Assembly: GCA_902581145.1 (NCBI GenBank)
Contig: CACHNE010000001.1
Span: 95,326 to 159,325, forward strand
Reading direction: 5' to 3'
From: an uncultured Bacteroidota bacterium
GTDB lineage: Bacteria; Bacteroidota; Bacteroidia; Flavobacteriales; Flavobacteriaceae
DNA length: 64,000 bases
Shown: piece by piece, positions 45,943 through 54,417 of the stretch
How the letters are laid out: the number at the start of each line of letters is the position of its first letter
How positions within the stretch are numbered: position 1 is the first letter of the stretch
Notes under the pieces: generated by a model
The model's database searches: none
What the model was told of the DNA's origin: nothing
What the model saw: the letters and a program-made list of their open reading frames with translations, nothing else
Program-made: the position numbers and the translations under genes

Positions 45943-45950
45943 CAAATATA
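45943..45950 (-). promoter_or_regulatory. -7 element of greA
   Basis: TATATTTG on the minus strand. The predicted start site is near 45937, so the leader hairpin begins almost at +1. No TTG at normal spacing. Confidence 0.5.
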
Positions 45951-45991
45951 CAAAATATTTAAATCATACTTATTTATTGTATTTTTATCAG

Positions 45992-46423
45992 GTGAAGCAA
46001 GTAAATTTATTATACTTTATCCTATTTATATTATTTGTAGGCTGTGTTAAAAACATTAATGATTCTCGATGTAATTTTCTTCTTGATTTGGATATATATT
46101 ATGAGATAAATCTAAATTTACCTCAGTATAATGAACTAAATTTTATTAGCAATTCAGTTTATATTCCTAATGTAGGTAACGGCGGGATAATTGTTGTAAA
46201 CTCTGGCACTGGTTTTCTTGCATGGGATGCCGCAGATCCAAACCATACCAACCTACCATGCTCAATTTTAAGTATTAACGGATTAGAAGCAACTTCTAGT
46301 TGTGCTGAACAAAACACCTATAGTCTAATCACTGGACAGTCTATAGGTATTGCCTTGACATGTTCATTAAAACCTTACAGAGTTGAGGTTAATGGAAATA
46401 TATTGATAATCACTAGCTTTTAA
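45992..46423 (+). CDS. Lipoprotein with a degenerate Rieske-like fold
   Basis: A protein of about 143 residues with a lipoprotein signal (FILFVGC, Cys18). I chose GTG at 45992 (MKQVNLLYF); TTG at 45977 is also in frame. The mature part has the order of a Rieske-fold protein known next to greA in Flavobacteria: GGIIVVNSGTGFLAWDAADP, then C-x-I...SINGLEA, SSCAEQNTYSLITGQSIG and LKPYRVEVNGNILII. The usual CxH and CxxH iron-sulfur ligands are not intact, so cluster binding is doubtful. It is divergent from greA and overlaps the end of the TonB receptor gene by 4 nt. Confidence 0.72.
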   Translation: MKQVNLLYFILFILFVGCVKNINDSRCNFLLDLDIYYEINLNLPQYNELNFISNSVYIPNVGNGGIIVVNSGTGFLAWDAADPNHTNLPCSILSINGLEATSSCAEQNTYSLITGQSIGIALTCSLKPYRVEVNGNILIITSF

Positions 46424-48540
46424 AGTTTGAATGTTAGTCCTAGTAAAAAATTTCTCTTAGCTTGAGGATAATAACCGGTTCCTTCAATAGTTGTGATTAA
46501 ATTAGGATCTGACCATGTATCGTCATAAGTGTAATAATAACCGTTTGATACATATTCTTTGTTAAAAATATTATTAATCATTGCCGTAAATATAATTTCA
46601 CTAAAATAAGCTGAGTTTTTTATCGTATATAAGATATTTAAATCTGTAGTAGAATATGAACTTAGCTTGGAGATATTCGATTCAGTATTACTCATATATT
46701 GATTTCCAACAAATTTATTCAATAATGTGAAAGTTAAATCCTGAGATGCACTAAACTGAATACCAGCTGAAGAGATGACATTTGGTGAAAATGAAATATC
46801 TGTATCACCCCAATCTGTAATTACTCCATTGTAATTAGTCTTATAGTCTATATTTTTATTTTCGCTAAGACTAATGTTTGCAGAAATATTTAGTTTGTTG
46901 GTAGCCTTAAATACAGACTCTAATTCAATACCCGTTCTGTAACTCTTACCACTGTTTTCTCTAATGGGTGAACCAACATCATCTAAAGCTCCTGTTAAAA
47001 CTAGCTGATTTTTGTAGCCCATATAGTAGAGATTAGAATTAAAGAAAAACTTTTCTGAGTTATATTTCCACCCTAATTCATAATCGATTAATTCTTCTGG
47101 CTGAATATTGATATTGTTTTCAAAATCACTTCGAGTTGGTTCTCTATGTGCCTTTGAAAGAGAAAAATAGATTTTATTCTTTTGATTTATGTCATAATTT
47201 AATCCTGCTTTTGGATTAAAAAATGAATATTTTTTATCGACAACTAATTGATCAATATTTGAAGTACTTCCTGAAGTCTGATAATCAATATTTCTAAGTT
47301 GTAAATCTGCATAAATGCTAACATCATTAGAAATCTGATAAATTGATTTTATAAAATTACTAAAGTCTTTTTTCAAACCATTTCCATTATAAAAAAGATC
47401 TGTGAACTCAATATCACCTGAATTTTGTGACCATATTGTTTCTCCAAAATGATCTCCATCATATTCACTGTATGTCGAGCCAAAAATTATATTATTATTA
47501 TTTTTTAAATAATTTAACGTGTAATTAATAACATAAAATTGATTGTCTAGCCACTTTCTTGTAATAAAGTCTTCACTTCCATTTTCATTATACTGCTCAT
47601 AATACCCCCTACCATTTGTAAGATTCAATCCTAAATTTGATGAAAGAATTTCAGAAAATGACTGGGTCCAATGAAATTGAAAATGATCTTGCTTATAATT
47701 ATCAACTTCATTCTCATGAAACCTTTCTACTCCGTTTAAATCATAATAAAGACCTGATGGATTATAAGTTCTGTTGTTTTCTAATGTCTGAAGATCAATA
47801 CCATTCCAAGCTTGGTAGGTTATTTCATGTCCTCCAAAATTTAAAAACTTTAATAATGTTTTATTTTTCTTGTATGAAAGCTGAAGAAAATAAGATTTTA
47901 AATCTGATGAGGCTCTATCAATGTATCCGTCAGAATCTATTTTTGAAAGTCTACCTGAAAATTCGATAGTCTCTTTCAACAAACCAGTGCTAAACCTAAA
48001 ATTATTTTTAACAGTTTTAAAACTTCCTATTGTATTAGCACTTTCAAAGTATGGGTTTTGAGAAATTTTATCAGTTAAAATATTAATACTTGCTCCAAAA
48101 GCACTTGATCCGTTAACAGAAGTTCCTATACCCCTTTGAACTTGTAAATTCTCAACAGATGATGAGAAATCAGGTAAATCTACCCAGAAGGTTCCTAATG
48201 ATTCAGCATCATTATAAGGAATTCCATTGATAGTAACATTCGTTGACTGTGAGTTAACCCCTCTTATTCTAATTCCGGTATAACCAATACCAGCACCCGC
48301 GTCCGAAGTAGTAACTACATTAGGTAAAAAATTTAATAAAATGGGAATATCTTGACCTAAATTCCTTTTTGAAATTTCTTCTTTTGAAACATTATTAAAC
48401 GCTATTGGGATATTGTCTTTAACCCTTACTGAAGATACAATTACTTCTTCTAGATTTTGAACCTCTAGCGAATCTAAAACGGATTCTTGTGCGCTTAGCG
48501 ATAAGCTAAAAGCCAATAGAACAAACACAAATTTTTTCAT
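46420..48540 (-). CDS. TonB-dependent receptor under TPP-riboswitch control, probable thiamin transporter
   Basis: A 706-residue outer-membrane receptor. A signal peptide (ends SLSAQES) is followed by the TonB-box-like EEVIVSSVRVKDNIP, a plug domain (IRIRGVNSQSTNVTINGIPYND, VQRGIGTSVNGSSAFGASINI) and a 22-stranded barrel ending in LLGLTFKL with the C-terminal aromatic-rich strand. It lacks a carboxypeptidase-like N-terminal domain. The TPP riboswitch 52 nt upstream is the main evidence that it takes up thiamin or a derivative; receptors in this position (called Omr1 in comparative genomics of Bacteroidota) are thought to do so. No other thiamin gene follows it directly. Confidence 0.88.
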   Translation of the reverse strand: MKKFVFVLLAFSLSLSAQESVLDSLEVQNLEEVIVSSVRVKDNIPIAFNNVSKEEISKRNLGQDIPILLNFLPNVVTTSDAGAGIGYTGIRIRGVNSQSTNVTINGIPYNDAESLGTFWVDLPDFSSSVENLQVQRGIGTSVNGSSAFGASINILTDKISQNPYFESANTIGSFKTVKNNFRFSTGLLKETIEFSGRLSKIDSDGYIDRASSDLKSYFLQLSYKKNKTLLKFLNFGGHEITYQAWNGIDLQTLENNRTYNPSGLYYDLNGVERFHENEVDNYKQDHFQFHWTQSFSEILSSNLGLNLTNGRGYYEQYNENGSEDFITRKWLDNQFYVINYTLNYLKNNNNIIFGSTYSEYDGDHFGETIWSQNSGDIEFTDLFYNGNGLKKDFSNFIKSIYQISNDVSIYADLQLRNIDYQTSGSTSNIDQLVVDKKYSFFNPKAGLNYDINQKNKIYFSLSKAHREPTRSDFENNINIQPEELIDYELGWKYNSEKFFFNSNLYYMGYKNQLVLTGALDDVGSPIRENSGKSYRTGIELESVFKATNKLNISANISLSENKNIDYKTNYNGVITDWGDTDISFSPNVISSAGIQFSASQDLTFTLLNKFVGNQYMSNTESNISKLSSYSTTDLNILYTIKNSAYFSEIIFTAMINNIFNKEYVSNGYYYTYDDTWSDPNLITTIEGTGYYPQAKRNFLLGLTFKL

Positions 48541-48592
48541 GAATATATAGTTTAAGTTAAGTGGAGTGTTTACAAAAACTACATTGAAATTA

Positions 48593-48669
48593 TCAATTTC
48601 CTAAACAGCATTACCTGTTCCAGGTTCAATGGGTATAATCTCAGCCTTCAAAGCACCCCTATTAATTGA
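48593..48669 (-). ncRNA. TPP riboswitch (THI element)
   Basis: The minus strand carries the conserved THI-box parts in order: AGGGGTGC, GGCTGAGATTATACCC, TTGAACCTG and GGTAATGC. The outer stem P1 is TCAATT / AATTGA (48669-48664 with 48598-48593). It ends 52 nt before the TonB receptor start, so it probably represses that gene when thiamin pyrophosphate is plentiful. Confidence 0.94.
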
Positions 48670-48671
48670 AA

Positions 48672-48679
48672 CAAATTTA
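48672..48679 (-). promoter_or_regulatory. -7 element of the TPP-riboswitch transcript
   Basis: TAAATTTG on the minus strand, immediately upstream of the riboswitch, placing the transcript start at about the first base of P1. No TTG at normal spacing; it lies just after the end of the upstream receptor gene. Confidence 0.5.
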
Positions 48680-48697
48680 CAAATTTTAAGTAAATAA

Positions 48698-51127
48698 TCA
48701 GTAACTACAACTAACTGACAGCATAATATTTCTACCCATTTCGTGAGTGAAATATCTAAGTCTATTTAAATAATTCTTATACAGGTTATTTAATAAATTT
48801 TCAATCCTTAGATTGATTTTATAATTACCTCCATTTTCAGATTTAAACCCAATTGAAGATGCAAAGTTTAATAAATGATATGCACCTGGTGGTGTACTAG
48901 TATCTAAAGTTGAATATATATTTTCAGTTGGAATAAAAACTTCAAAATTATTATTTGGATATTCGTTTTGTCTAAATACATATTCACTTTCTAAAGAAAG
49001 GTTCAAATTATTCATCTCTGGAATACTGTACGAAATTTGATTTTTTAGATTCACTGGTGGCATATTAATCAAAGGTTTATCGTTATCTCTTTCATATCCT
49101 TTTATAATTGAAATCTGATGTCCTACAAAGAAATTGGTGAAGTATTGTCTGTCATATTTTAAATCAAACCCAAATAATTTTGCATCATCCTGTTTATATT
49201 CCCAGTAAGGGAAAACTCCTGCAATTGTTGGCATTAAATCAACGGGAATTATATAAATAAAATCGTCAACATAATTAGCAAAAGAATTAATCGTTAAGTT
49301 AGATTTTTCATTAGCTACATTGTAGGTCAGAGAAAAATTGTGACCAACTTCTGAAGTAAAGCTTAAATCACCAATTTCAATTCTAGCCGAGGAATGATGT
49401 AATCCTTCGCTAAAAAGTTCTGAAGGATTTGGTTTTCTAGATGATATTGAATAATTAAAATATAGATTTTGACTTTTGTCGATTGAATATCTAGTGCCTA
49501 AGTTTGTAGAAATATTATTGTAAGTAAATTTTGGATTAGTTAAGGTGTTTAGGCCTAAATCCTCTACAACGAATTCTGGGAATAACTCATCGTAATTTCT
49601 TGCTTCCCAAAGAGATGTTCTGTAATATTTATAAGCATCAATATGAGAAAAATCATATCTAATCCCTGCTTCAAAGAACCAATTGTTGCTAAAGCTTTTA
49701 TCGTACACAGAATACAAACTAAAATCATATTTTTTGTAGTCAGGAATAATTCTTTTCACTCCAGTTGCTGGGTCTGGAAAGTTCTTTTGGTATCTGGCTA
49801 AAATTCCTGATTTTAAGTTTGAGCTATTGTCAAATTTTGATTCGAGGTCAAGTGCAATAGAATGTGTTTGAAGATTTAAGTCAAGTGCAGGATTGTTTCT
49901 ACCGCCTCTTCTAATGTCATATTCTTTTCTGTCATTTGACTGAAAATCATATCTCATGGATAGCTTACCAAAATCAAAGTTTTTGAACCCCCTTACTTTA
50001 ATTAAATGATGACTTATTTTTTGACTTGGAATCTTAATGTCATACGAAAAGTCTTCAATTACATTTGGCACCTCATCTTCAATCGAATTTATGACATCAA
50101 TAGCGGTATGTGCGTGTGAGGATCTAAGTATTCCAAGACGATTACTGAAAAAAGAATAATATACATTAAATCCATGGTCAATTCTATTAAGGCCTGCTTT
50201 AAAAGATAAATTCTGCTCATAAAAACCGGTGTTTGTCATTATATAATCTGGAGTTTCATGATCACCCATTTTTTTAAAGGTTCCTTGAAATTTATAGTGC
50301 CATCCATTACTATTTGTTTTAGTATAATTAGTTGACACACCACCACCTCTTCCGTTTGATTGAAGGCTTGTAGTTATATTTCCATGAATACTATCTAATA
50401 ATTTTTCTCTGGATGTGTCAGCAATAATAACTCCACCAAGTGCATCACCTGCATATTTTAAAGCACTTGCACCTTTGATGATTGAAATTTTATCAATGGA
50501 GTTAATATCAATACTTGGAGCATGTTCAATTCCCCAATCCTGGTCTTCTAATCGAACTCCATTATTGATTAAAATAACCCTACTGCTATGCAAGCCGTTT
50601 ATTACTGGCTTAGATAAATAACTTCCTGAATTTAAAGTACTGACACCTGTAACTGTTTTTAATACATCTCCAATAGTTCTACTATTGTAATCGTCAAGAA
50701 CTTCTTTAGATATTTTATTTTCAAAAAGAGTTCTGGAGTTATTTCTATTATCTGAAATAACCATAATCTCCTCTAACTCATTTAAATGATGTTCTAATCT
50801 TATTTTACGGAAGGTGTCTTTTTTAATGTCTACAGTTTGCACCATAGATTCACAATCCTCATGAGAAATTGTTAACACATAAGTATCCTCACAAAGATTT
50901 TCAAAAATTAAGTTACCATCAAAGTCAGTTGCACCCTTTAAGCCATTAGTCTGGACTGTTGCATTTTCTAGTGGTGTACCATCGTGTAAATCAATTACCT
51001 GAATCGATAATCTCTTATTACAATTTTGGGCAAACGAATTTATGCAACATAATGAAAAGAAAGAATACAAGGCAAGTGCTAATTTCGATGAGAAACTAGC
51101 ACCGCACTTCTTGCATTTACAATTCAT
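48698..51127 (-). CDS. TonB-dependent receptor, ZnuD-like, with N-terminal CxCxxC motif
   Basis: An 809-residue receptor. Before the hydrophobic signal segment (about 14-33) it has MNCKCKKCG, a Cys3/Cys5/Cys8 cluster like half a zinc ribbon. Then come a carboxypeptidase-regulatory-like domain (SIQVIDLHDGTPLENATV, residues 40-115), the plug (VINGLHSSRVILINNGVRLEDQDWG, IIKGASALKYAGDALGGVI) and a barrel with a His-containing loop (SSHAHTA). The segments ELFSEGLHHSS and QKISHHLIKV resemble ZnuD-type zinc receptors. It is 4 nt after the periplasmic lipoprotein gene, and a His/Cys-rich small protein gene lies further upstream, which fits metal uptake. The substrate is inferred. Confidence 0.85.
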   Translation of the reverse strand: MNCKCKKCGASFSSKLALALYSFFSLCCINSFAQNCNKRLSIQVIDLHDGTPLENATVQTNGLKGATDFDGNLIFENLCEDTYVLTISHEDCESMVQTVDIKKDTFRKIRLEHHLNELEEIMVISDNRNNSRTLFENKISKEVLDDYNSRTIGDVLKTVTGVSTLNSGSYLSKPVINGLHSSRVILINNGVRLEDQDWGIEHAPSIDINSIDKISIIKGASALKYAGDALGGVIIADTSREKLLDSIHGNITTSLQSNGRGGGVSTNYTKTNSNGWHYKFQGTFKKMGDHETPDYIMTNTGFYEQNLSFKAGLNRIDHGFNVYYSFFSNRLGILRSSHAHTAIDVINSIEDEVPNVIEDFSYDIKIPSQKISHHLIKVRGFKNFDFGKLSMRYDFQSNDRKEYDIRRGGRNNPALDLNLQTHSIALDLESKFDNSSNLKSGILARYQKNFPDPATGVKRIIPDYKKYDFSLYSVYDKSFSNNWFFEAGIRYDFSHIDAYKYYRTSLWEARNYDELFPEFVVEDLGLNTLTNPKFTYNNISTNLGTRYSIDKSQNLYFNYSISSRKPNPSELFSEGLHHSSARIEIGDLSFTSEVGHNFSLTYNVANEKSNLTINSFANYVDDFIYIIPVDLMPTIAGVFPYWEYKQDDAKLFGFDLKYDRQYFTNFFVGHQISIIKGYERDNDKPLINMPPVNLKNQISYSIPEMNNLNLSLESEYVFRQNEYPNNNFEVFIPTENIYSTLDTSTPPGAYHLLNFASSIGFKSENGGNYKINLRIENLLNNLYKNYLNRLRYFTHEMGRNIMLSVSCSY

Positions 51128-51131
51128 TTAT

Positions 51132-51680
51132 TTACTGTACAGTAACTGAAAAAGTAGTTTGGATGTCTATCTCTCCACCAGCAGTATCTAAACCATCATT
51201 TGGTTTTGTAGGCTCATGTATTAATGTAATGGTTACAGAACCAGAACCAGCTCCTAAAGGTGCAAGTACAAACTGTGTTCCAAGAGGATTTCCATCTCCG
51301 TCAAAATCCATGTAGACAAATTCCATTCCTACACCAGAAGCACTAAAGAATACTTGGTGCTCATCGTCTTCCTCTAAAATTTCTTCGGTGATATCCTCAG
51401 CTGGATCTTCCATTTCATTTAACCATTGAATAGATCCTGAATATGATGTTCCAGCGGTTAGAGGGCCTGAAACTGTAATTACAGGCTCATTAGGACCATC
51501 TCCATCTAAATCCTGTGTTTGCATCGTGATAACATCATCACCATTCATATGATTCACTAAAGTTACTGTCATAGTAGTAATTACTTCTTCTTCATTAATC
51601 GGTTCTGGCGTATCGTTATCGTCATCACATGAGAAGTATAAAAAAGGTATTGCCAATAAGGCGTATTTGAAAATTTTCAT
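51132..51680 (-). CDS. Periplasmic lipoprotein linked to a TonB receptor
   Basis: A 182-residue lipoprotein (lipid-bearing Cys18 in LYFSC) with a very acidic start (CDDDNDTPEPINEEE). The body is predicted beta-rich with VTLVNHMNGDDVITMQTQDLDGDG and the end VTITLIHEPTKPNDGLD. Homologs in Flavobacteria carry the database label 'type 1 periplasmic binding fold', but I see no clear binding-protein fold at this size. The acidic clusters could bind metal. It lies 4 nt upstream of the ZnuD-like receptor gene and is probably its partner. Inverted repeat GCGAT / ATCGC at 51720-51733 lies upstream. Confidence 0.75.
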   Translation of the reverse strand: MKIFKYALLAIPFLYFSCDDDNDTPEPINEEEVITTMTVTLVNHMNGDDVITMQTQDLDGDGPNEPVITVSGPLTAGTSYSGSIQWLNEMEDPAEDITEEILEEDDEHQVFFSASGVGMEFVYMDFDGDGNPLGTQFVLAPLGAGSGSVTITLIHEPTKPNDGLDTAGGEIDIQTTFSVTVQ

Positions 51681-51719
51681 AATTTTTAAATTAAAAGTTT
51701 AATTAATATTAATTGTGTC

Positions 51720-51733
51720 GCGATTAGTATCGC
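51720..51733. promoter_or_regulatory. Short inverted repeat before the metal-uptake lipoprotein gene
   Basis: GCGAT-TAGT-ATCGC, 40 nt upstream of the start codon at 51680. It could be an operator for the receptor genes. It does not match the Fur or Zur boxes I know, so the assignment is weak. Confidence 0.3.
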
Positions 51734-51756
51734 TTATTGAAAGTGCGAGTAATTCA

Positions 51757-52056
51757 TCAAACAACTGGCGGAGCTCTTAAATTAAAAGTTCTTAAGTTGT
51801 TTGACTTATGGTTTTCATAATGATCAATGACTAATTCATCTATTAAAACCAAATTATAATTAAACTCTATGTAGCTAATAAAGCTATTATCTGTGTTATT
51901 TAATACGAAGCAGGTAGAACAGTTAATTTCATCTTGATGAAAATGAATTTCGGTTTCAGTACATACTTTGTGCTCTTCAAAAATGTGATGAGCAAAACTT
52001 ATGATACTTGGAAGTATTAGTAAAACTGAAAGAAAAAAACTGTAGAATTTTTTCAC
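51757..52056 (-). CDS. Small exported His/Cys-rich protein
   Basis: A 99-residue protein starting at GTG (52056) with a signal peptide (MKKFYSFFLSVLLILPSIISFA). The mature N-terminus is rich in possible metal ligands: HHIFEEHKVC, then EIHFHQDEINCSTC. The C-terminus ends in RAPPVV, a tail seen in small Bacteroidota proteins encoded beside metal receptors (DUF2946-like pattern, by memory). Function is unproven; it may bind zinc or copper in the periplasm. It lies 18 nt after the NadR-like kinase gene and 76 nt before the lipoprotein gene. Confidence 0.7.
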   Translation of the reverse strand: MKKFYSFFLSVLLILPSIISFAHHIFEEHKVCTETEIHFHQDEINCSTCFVLNNTDNSFISYIEFNYNLVLIDELVIDHYENHKSNNLRTFNLRAPPVV

Positions 52057-52074
52057 GAGCTAAAAATATAAAAT

Positions 52075-52632
52075 TTATATTATTTTATTTATACAATTAA
52101 TTGCTTTTTTTAATCTTTCAATTCTAGTGCCATTTATCAATTCAAATGGAAGATTATTTTTGATTAGTTCGTTTTTGAAAATCTCAAAAGATTCCTCTCT
52201 TTCGTTAGGTTTATCTCTTAAATCATCTTTTTCCCATGGAATATCAATATCCGTTAAAAGGTACAAATCATAATTATTTTTTAGCGCATATTTTTCTAGA
52301 AGAGGATCACAGTTTCCTCCATAGTAATATTTTGAATACACCATTGTTTCGAAAAGATTAGTGTCGCAAATTATAAGTGAATCAGACTTTTTAACATACT
52401 TGTTCTCTAACTCCATTTGACCAAACGCAATTGGTAATATATCCCGAGGTTCACATATTCTTTTTTCGCTATCCCAAACTTTCTGTAAATAGTCCCTAGC
52501 ATATTCAGGAACCCAGTGAACATTGAAATGTTTCGCCAATTCAATTGATAAGGTTGTTTTTCCAGTTGACTCTGGTCCATAAAGTACAACCCTTTTACAA
52601 TTAGATTCTATTTGCTTAAGCTTTTCTTCCAT
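52075..52632 (-). CDS. NadR-like P-loop kinase
   Basis: A 185-residue kinase matching the ribosylnicotinamide-kinase domain of NadR. It has the P-loop LYGPESTGKTTLS near residue 18, VPEYARDYL, ICDTNLFETMVYSKYYYGG and a DLRDKPNERE segment. It overlaps the 3' end of the PnuC gene by 25 nt, so the two are co-translated. Next to PnuC such kinases trap the imported vitamin by phosphorylation: nicotinamide riboside for true PnuC, thiamin if the transporter is of PnuT type. Confidence 0.87.
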   Translation of the reverse strand: MEEKLKQIESNCKRVVLYGPESTGKTTLSIELAKHFNVHWVPEYARDYLQKVWDSEKRICEPRDILPIAFGQMELENKYVKKSDSLIICDTNLFETMVYSKYYYGGNCDPLLEKYALKNNYDLYLLTDIDIPWEKDDLRDKPNEREESFEIFKNELIKNNLPFELINGTRIERLKKAINCINKII

Positions 52633-53228
52633 TCTATATATGCCTGAACTGCAAGTATGGTAAAAATAATATATTGAATTGATAATATAATCTTATCACT
52701 GGAAAGATACAGAGGTATAGTTATCACATTTCCAATTATCCATAATATCCAATTTTCTAATTTTTTATTTGCCATTAACCACATTGCAGTCACAAAGATT
52801 CCAGATGTTAAAATATCCAATTCCTTTATTTGACCTTCAAAATTAGTTGCAAAGAAATCGTGTGCAAAGTAGGCAACAAACACGATGAAAAAGAAAATTA
52901 ATAATGACTTCTTAAAGTCATTAGAGGTGAATTTTGAAACCTTGACTACTAAATCATTATTCTCTCTTCTAGACCAATTCCACCATCCAAAAAAACTAAT
53001 AATTGTGTAAAGTAAATTAACAAGAATATGACCTAATAAACTAACCTTATACATCAAATACATTGTTATTATAGTACATATAATACCTGTTGGATAAACA
53101 AGTATGTTTTGTTTTTTAGCAAAAACTACACTGATAATTCCAAACCAAAATGCAAGGAATTCTAAAACAATATCAACCCTGGAATAGTCAGAGTATGAAC
53201 TGAGAAAAAAATCGTAAACTTCTCCCAT
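52608..53228 (-). CDS. PnuC/PnuT family vitamin transporter
   Basis: A 206-residue inner-membrane protein with seven or eight helices. The signature ENWILWIIGNVITIPLYL near residue 160 and SFFGWWNWSRRE near residue 85 are as in PnuC. PnuC carries nicotinamide riboside; the PnuT branch carries thiamin. The adjacent NadR-like kinase argues for nicotinamide riboside, while the TPP-controlled TonB receptor 4 kb downstream leaves thiamin open. No riboswitch precedes this gene; its ATG overlaps the stop of the phosphopantetheinyl transferase gene (TAATG). Confidence 0.88.
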   Translation of the reverse strand: MGEVYDFFLSSYSDYSRVDIVLEFLAFWFGIISVVFAKKQNILVYPTGIICTIITMYLMYKVSLLGHILVNLLYTIISFFGWWNWSRRENNDLVVKVSKFTSNDFKKSLLIFFFIVFVAYFAHDFFATNFEGQIKELDILTSGIFVTAMWLMANKKLENWILWIIGNVITIPLYLSSDKIILSIQYIIFTILAVQAYIEWKKSLSK

Positions 53229-53848
53229 TAATTTTTAATTACAAATGCTAAGGTATATTTTTTAGAAATTTTAAAACGGGTGTCAAAAGAATAAATTTTA
53301 TCATCGTTTATATACCAGCTTTTCACCACATTTTTTTTGATATCTAAGGGGGGAACGAGAATATTTTTTTTAAAATCAATTCCAGATTTATCTACTGCTT
53401 TGAATACACTCTCTTTAATATTCCAATAAATAAGCGAAGTTTCCGTATTTAATTCCAATGGATAGTTAAGTTCGGTTTCCAAATATTTACTTTTTATTTT
53501 TAGAATTCTGTCATTAATTGTTTCAATATCAATCCCAACAGAGTGATCACTCATAATTACTGCAGCATAATTTCCTGAATGACTGATTGATAAGACTTTG
53601 TTTTGAGAAAAAATTGGCTTTCCTGCTTTATCGTATTTTACCTCATTGTCTTTGATTGAAAGTAGCTTGAATATATTTCGGATTGCTAGAAATTGTTTTT
53701 TTTGAATTTCTGACTTTTTTTGATTGAGTAATTTTAAAGAGTTTTCACTTAAAACAATTTTTGACTCTAGATTTTGAAGAGATTCATTAATTTCCCATAT
53801 GACTACTCTAGTTTTTGGTGGTAAGTTTAAATCATCAATGATTGGCAT
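53228..53848 (-). CDS. 4'-phosphopantetheinyl transferase (Sfp type)
   Basis: A 206-residue transferase that adds the phosphopantetheine arm of CoA to carrier proteins. The Sfp/EntD signatures are present: the substrate segment FSQNKVLSISHSGNYAAV, the Mg-binding SVGIDIE near residue 109, and YWNIKESVFKA (the WxxKExxxK region) near 147. It may activate acyl or peptidyl carrier proteins. It heads the transcript with pnuC and the NadR-like kinase and has a terminator-like hairpin upstream. Confidence 0.93.
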   Translation of the reverse strand: MPIIDDLNLPPKTRVVIWEINESLQNLESKIVLSENSLKLLNQKKSEIQKKQFLAIRNIFKLLSIKDNEVKYDKAGKPIFSQNKVLSISHSGNYAAVIMSDHSVGIDIETINDRILKIKSKYLETELNYPLELNTETSLIYWNIKESVFKAVDKSGIDFKKNILVPPLDIKKNVVKSWYINDDKIYSFDTRFKISKKYTLAFVIKN

Positions 53849-53890
53849 AAGAATATCAATTCTTTGTTTTAAAGATACTTTAAGTGTATA

Positions 53891-53920
53891 AAAAAACCTC
53901 TTTAATTAAAGAGGTTTTTA
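53891..53920 (-). terminator. Terminator after DUF805, usable in both directions
   Basis: AAAACCTCTTT / AAAGAGGTTTT pair around AATT and are flanked by A and T runs. It ends transcription of the DUF805 gene and separates it from the phosphopantetheinyl transferase gene downstream. Confidence 0.85.
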
Positions 53921-53929
53921 AAAGTTTAT

Positions 53930-54322
53930 TTAAGCTTTTGGGTCGGGGCCCCATTTATTATCCTCTTTTTGACCCTCTGTACAGTATAGTACTAATAGCC
54001 ATATCCACCCAATAATCGGAAGCAAAATTAATAGATAAAACCATCCTGATTTTCCAACATCATGTAATCTTCTTACCACCAAACCCAGTCCAGGGATAAA
54101 ATGTACTAGTGAACAAATAGAGTATAACCATCCATAGCCCATACTAATTTCACCCAATGGTCCTGCATCCATCATAAACACTGTCCCAAGTACATTGTCA
54201 AGAACCATGCATGCAATCAGAATAATCACATATACAAGTACAAACATCCAATACTCTTTTCTTCTGGCCCTGCCTTTGAAATTTGCGTAATTATCACGCA
54301 TTACTTTTAAATACCATTCCAT
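53930..54322 (-). CDS. DUF805 inner-membrane protein
   Basis: A 130-residue protein with three membrane helices (about 25-43, 64-84 and 92-112). The DUF805 pattern is clear: FKGRARRKEYWMF near residue 16, VRRLHDVGKSGWFYL near 83 and a C-terminal CTEGQKEDNKWGPDP. Function unknown; members are widespread. TAGATTTG at 54355-54348 may be its -7 element, and a terminator follows, so it appears to be a single-gene unit. Confidence 0.9.
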   Translation of the reverse strand: MEWYLKVMRDNYANFKGRARRKEYWMFVLVYVIILIACMVLDNVLGTVFMMDAGPLGEISMGYGWLYSICSLVHFIPGLGLVVRRLHDVGKSGWFYLLILLPIIGWIWLLVLYCTEGQKEDNKWGPDPKA

Positions 54323-54417
54323 ATTTTGTTATTTATTAATTAACTAACAAATCTATATAAGATTAATAAGAAGTATTAAAAATTTGTATGACAAAGTAAT
54401 GTCAAGGATAAATAAGA

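Noticed and set aside
51720-51733. Zur or Fur operator
   Set aside because: The arms GCGAT/ATCGC do not match the usual TGTTATA or GATAATGATTATC patterns; kept only as a weak inverted repeat.
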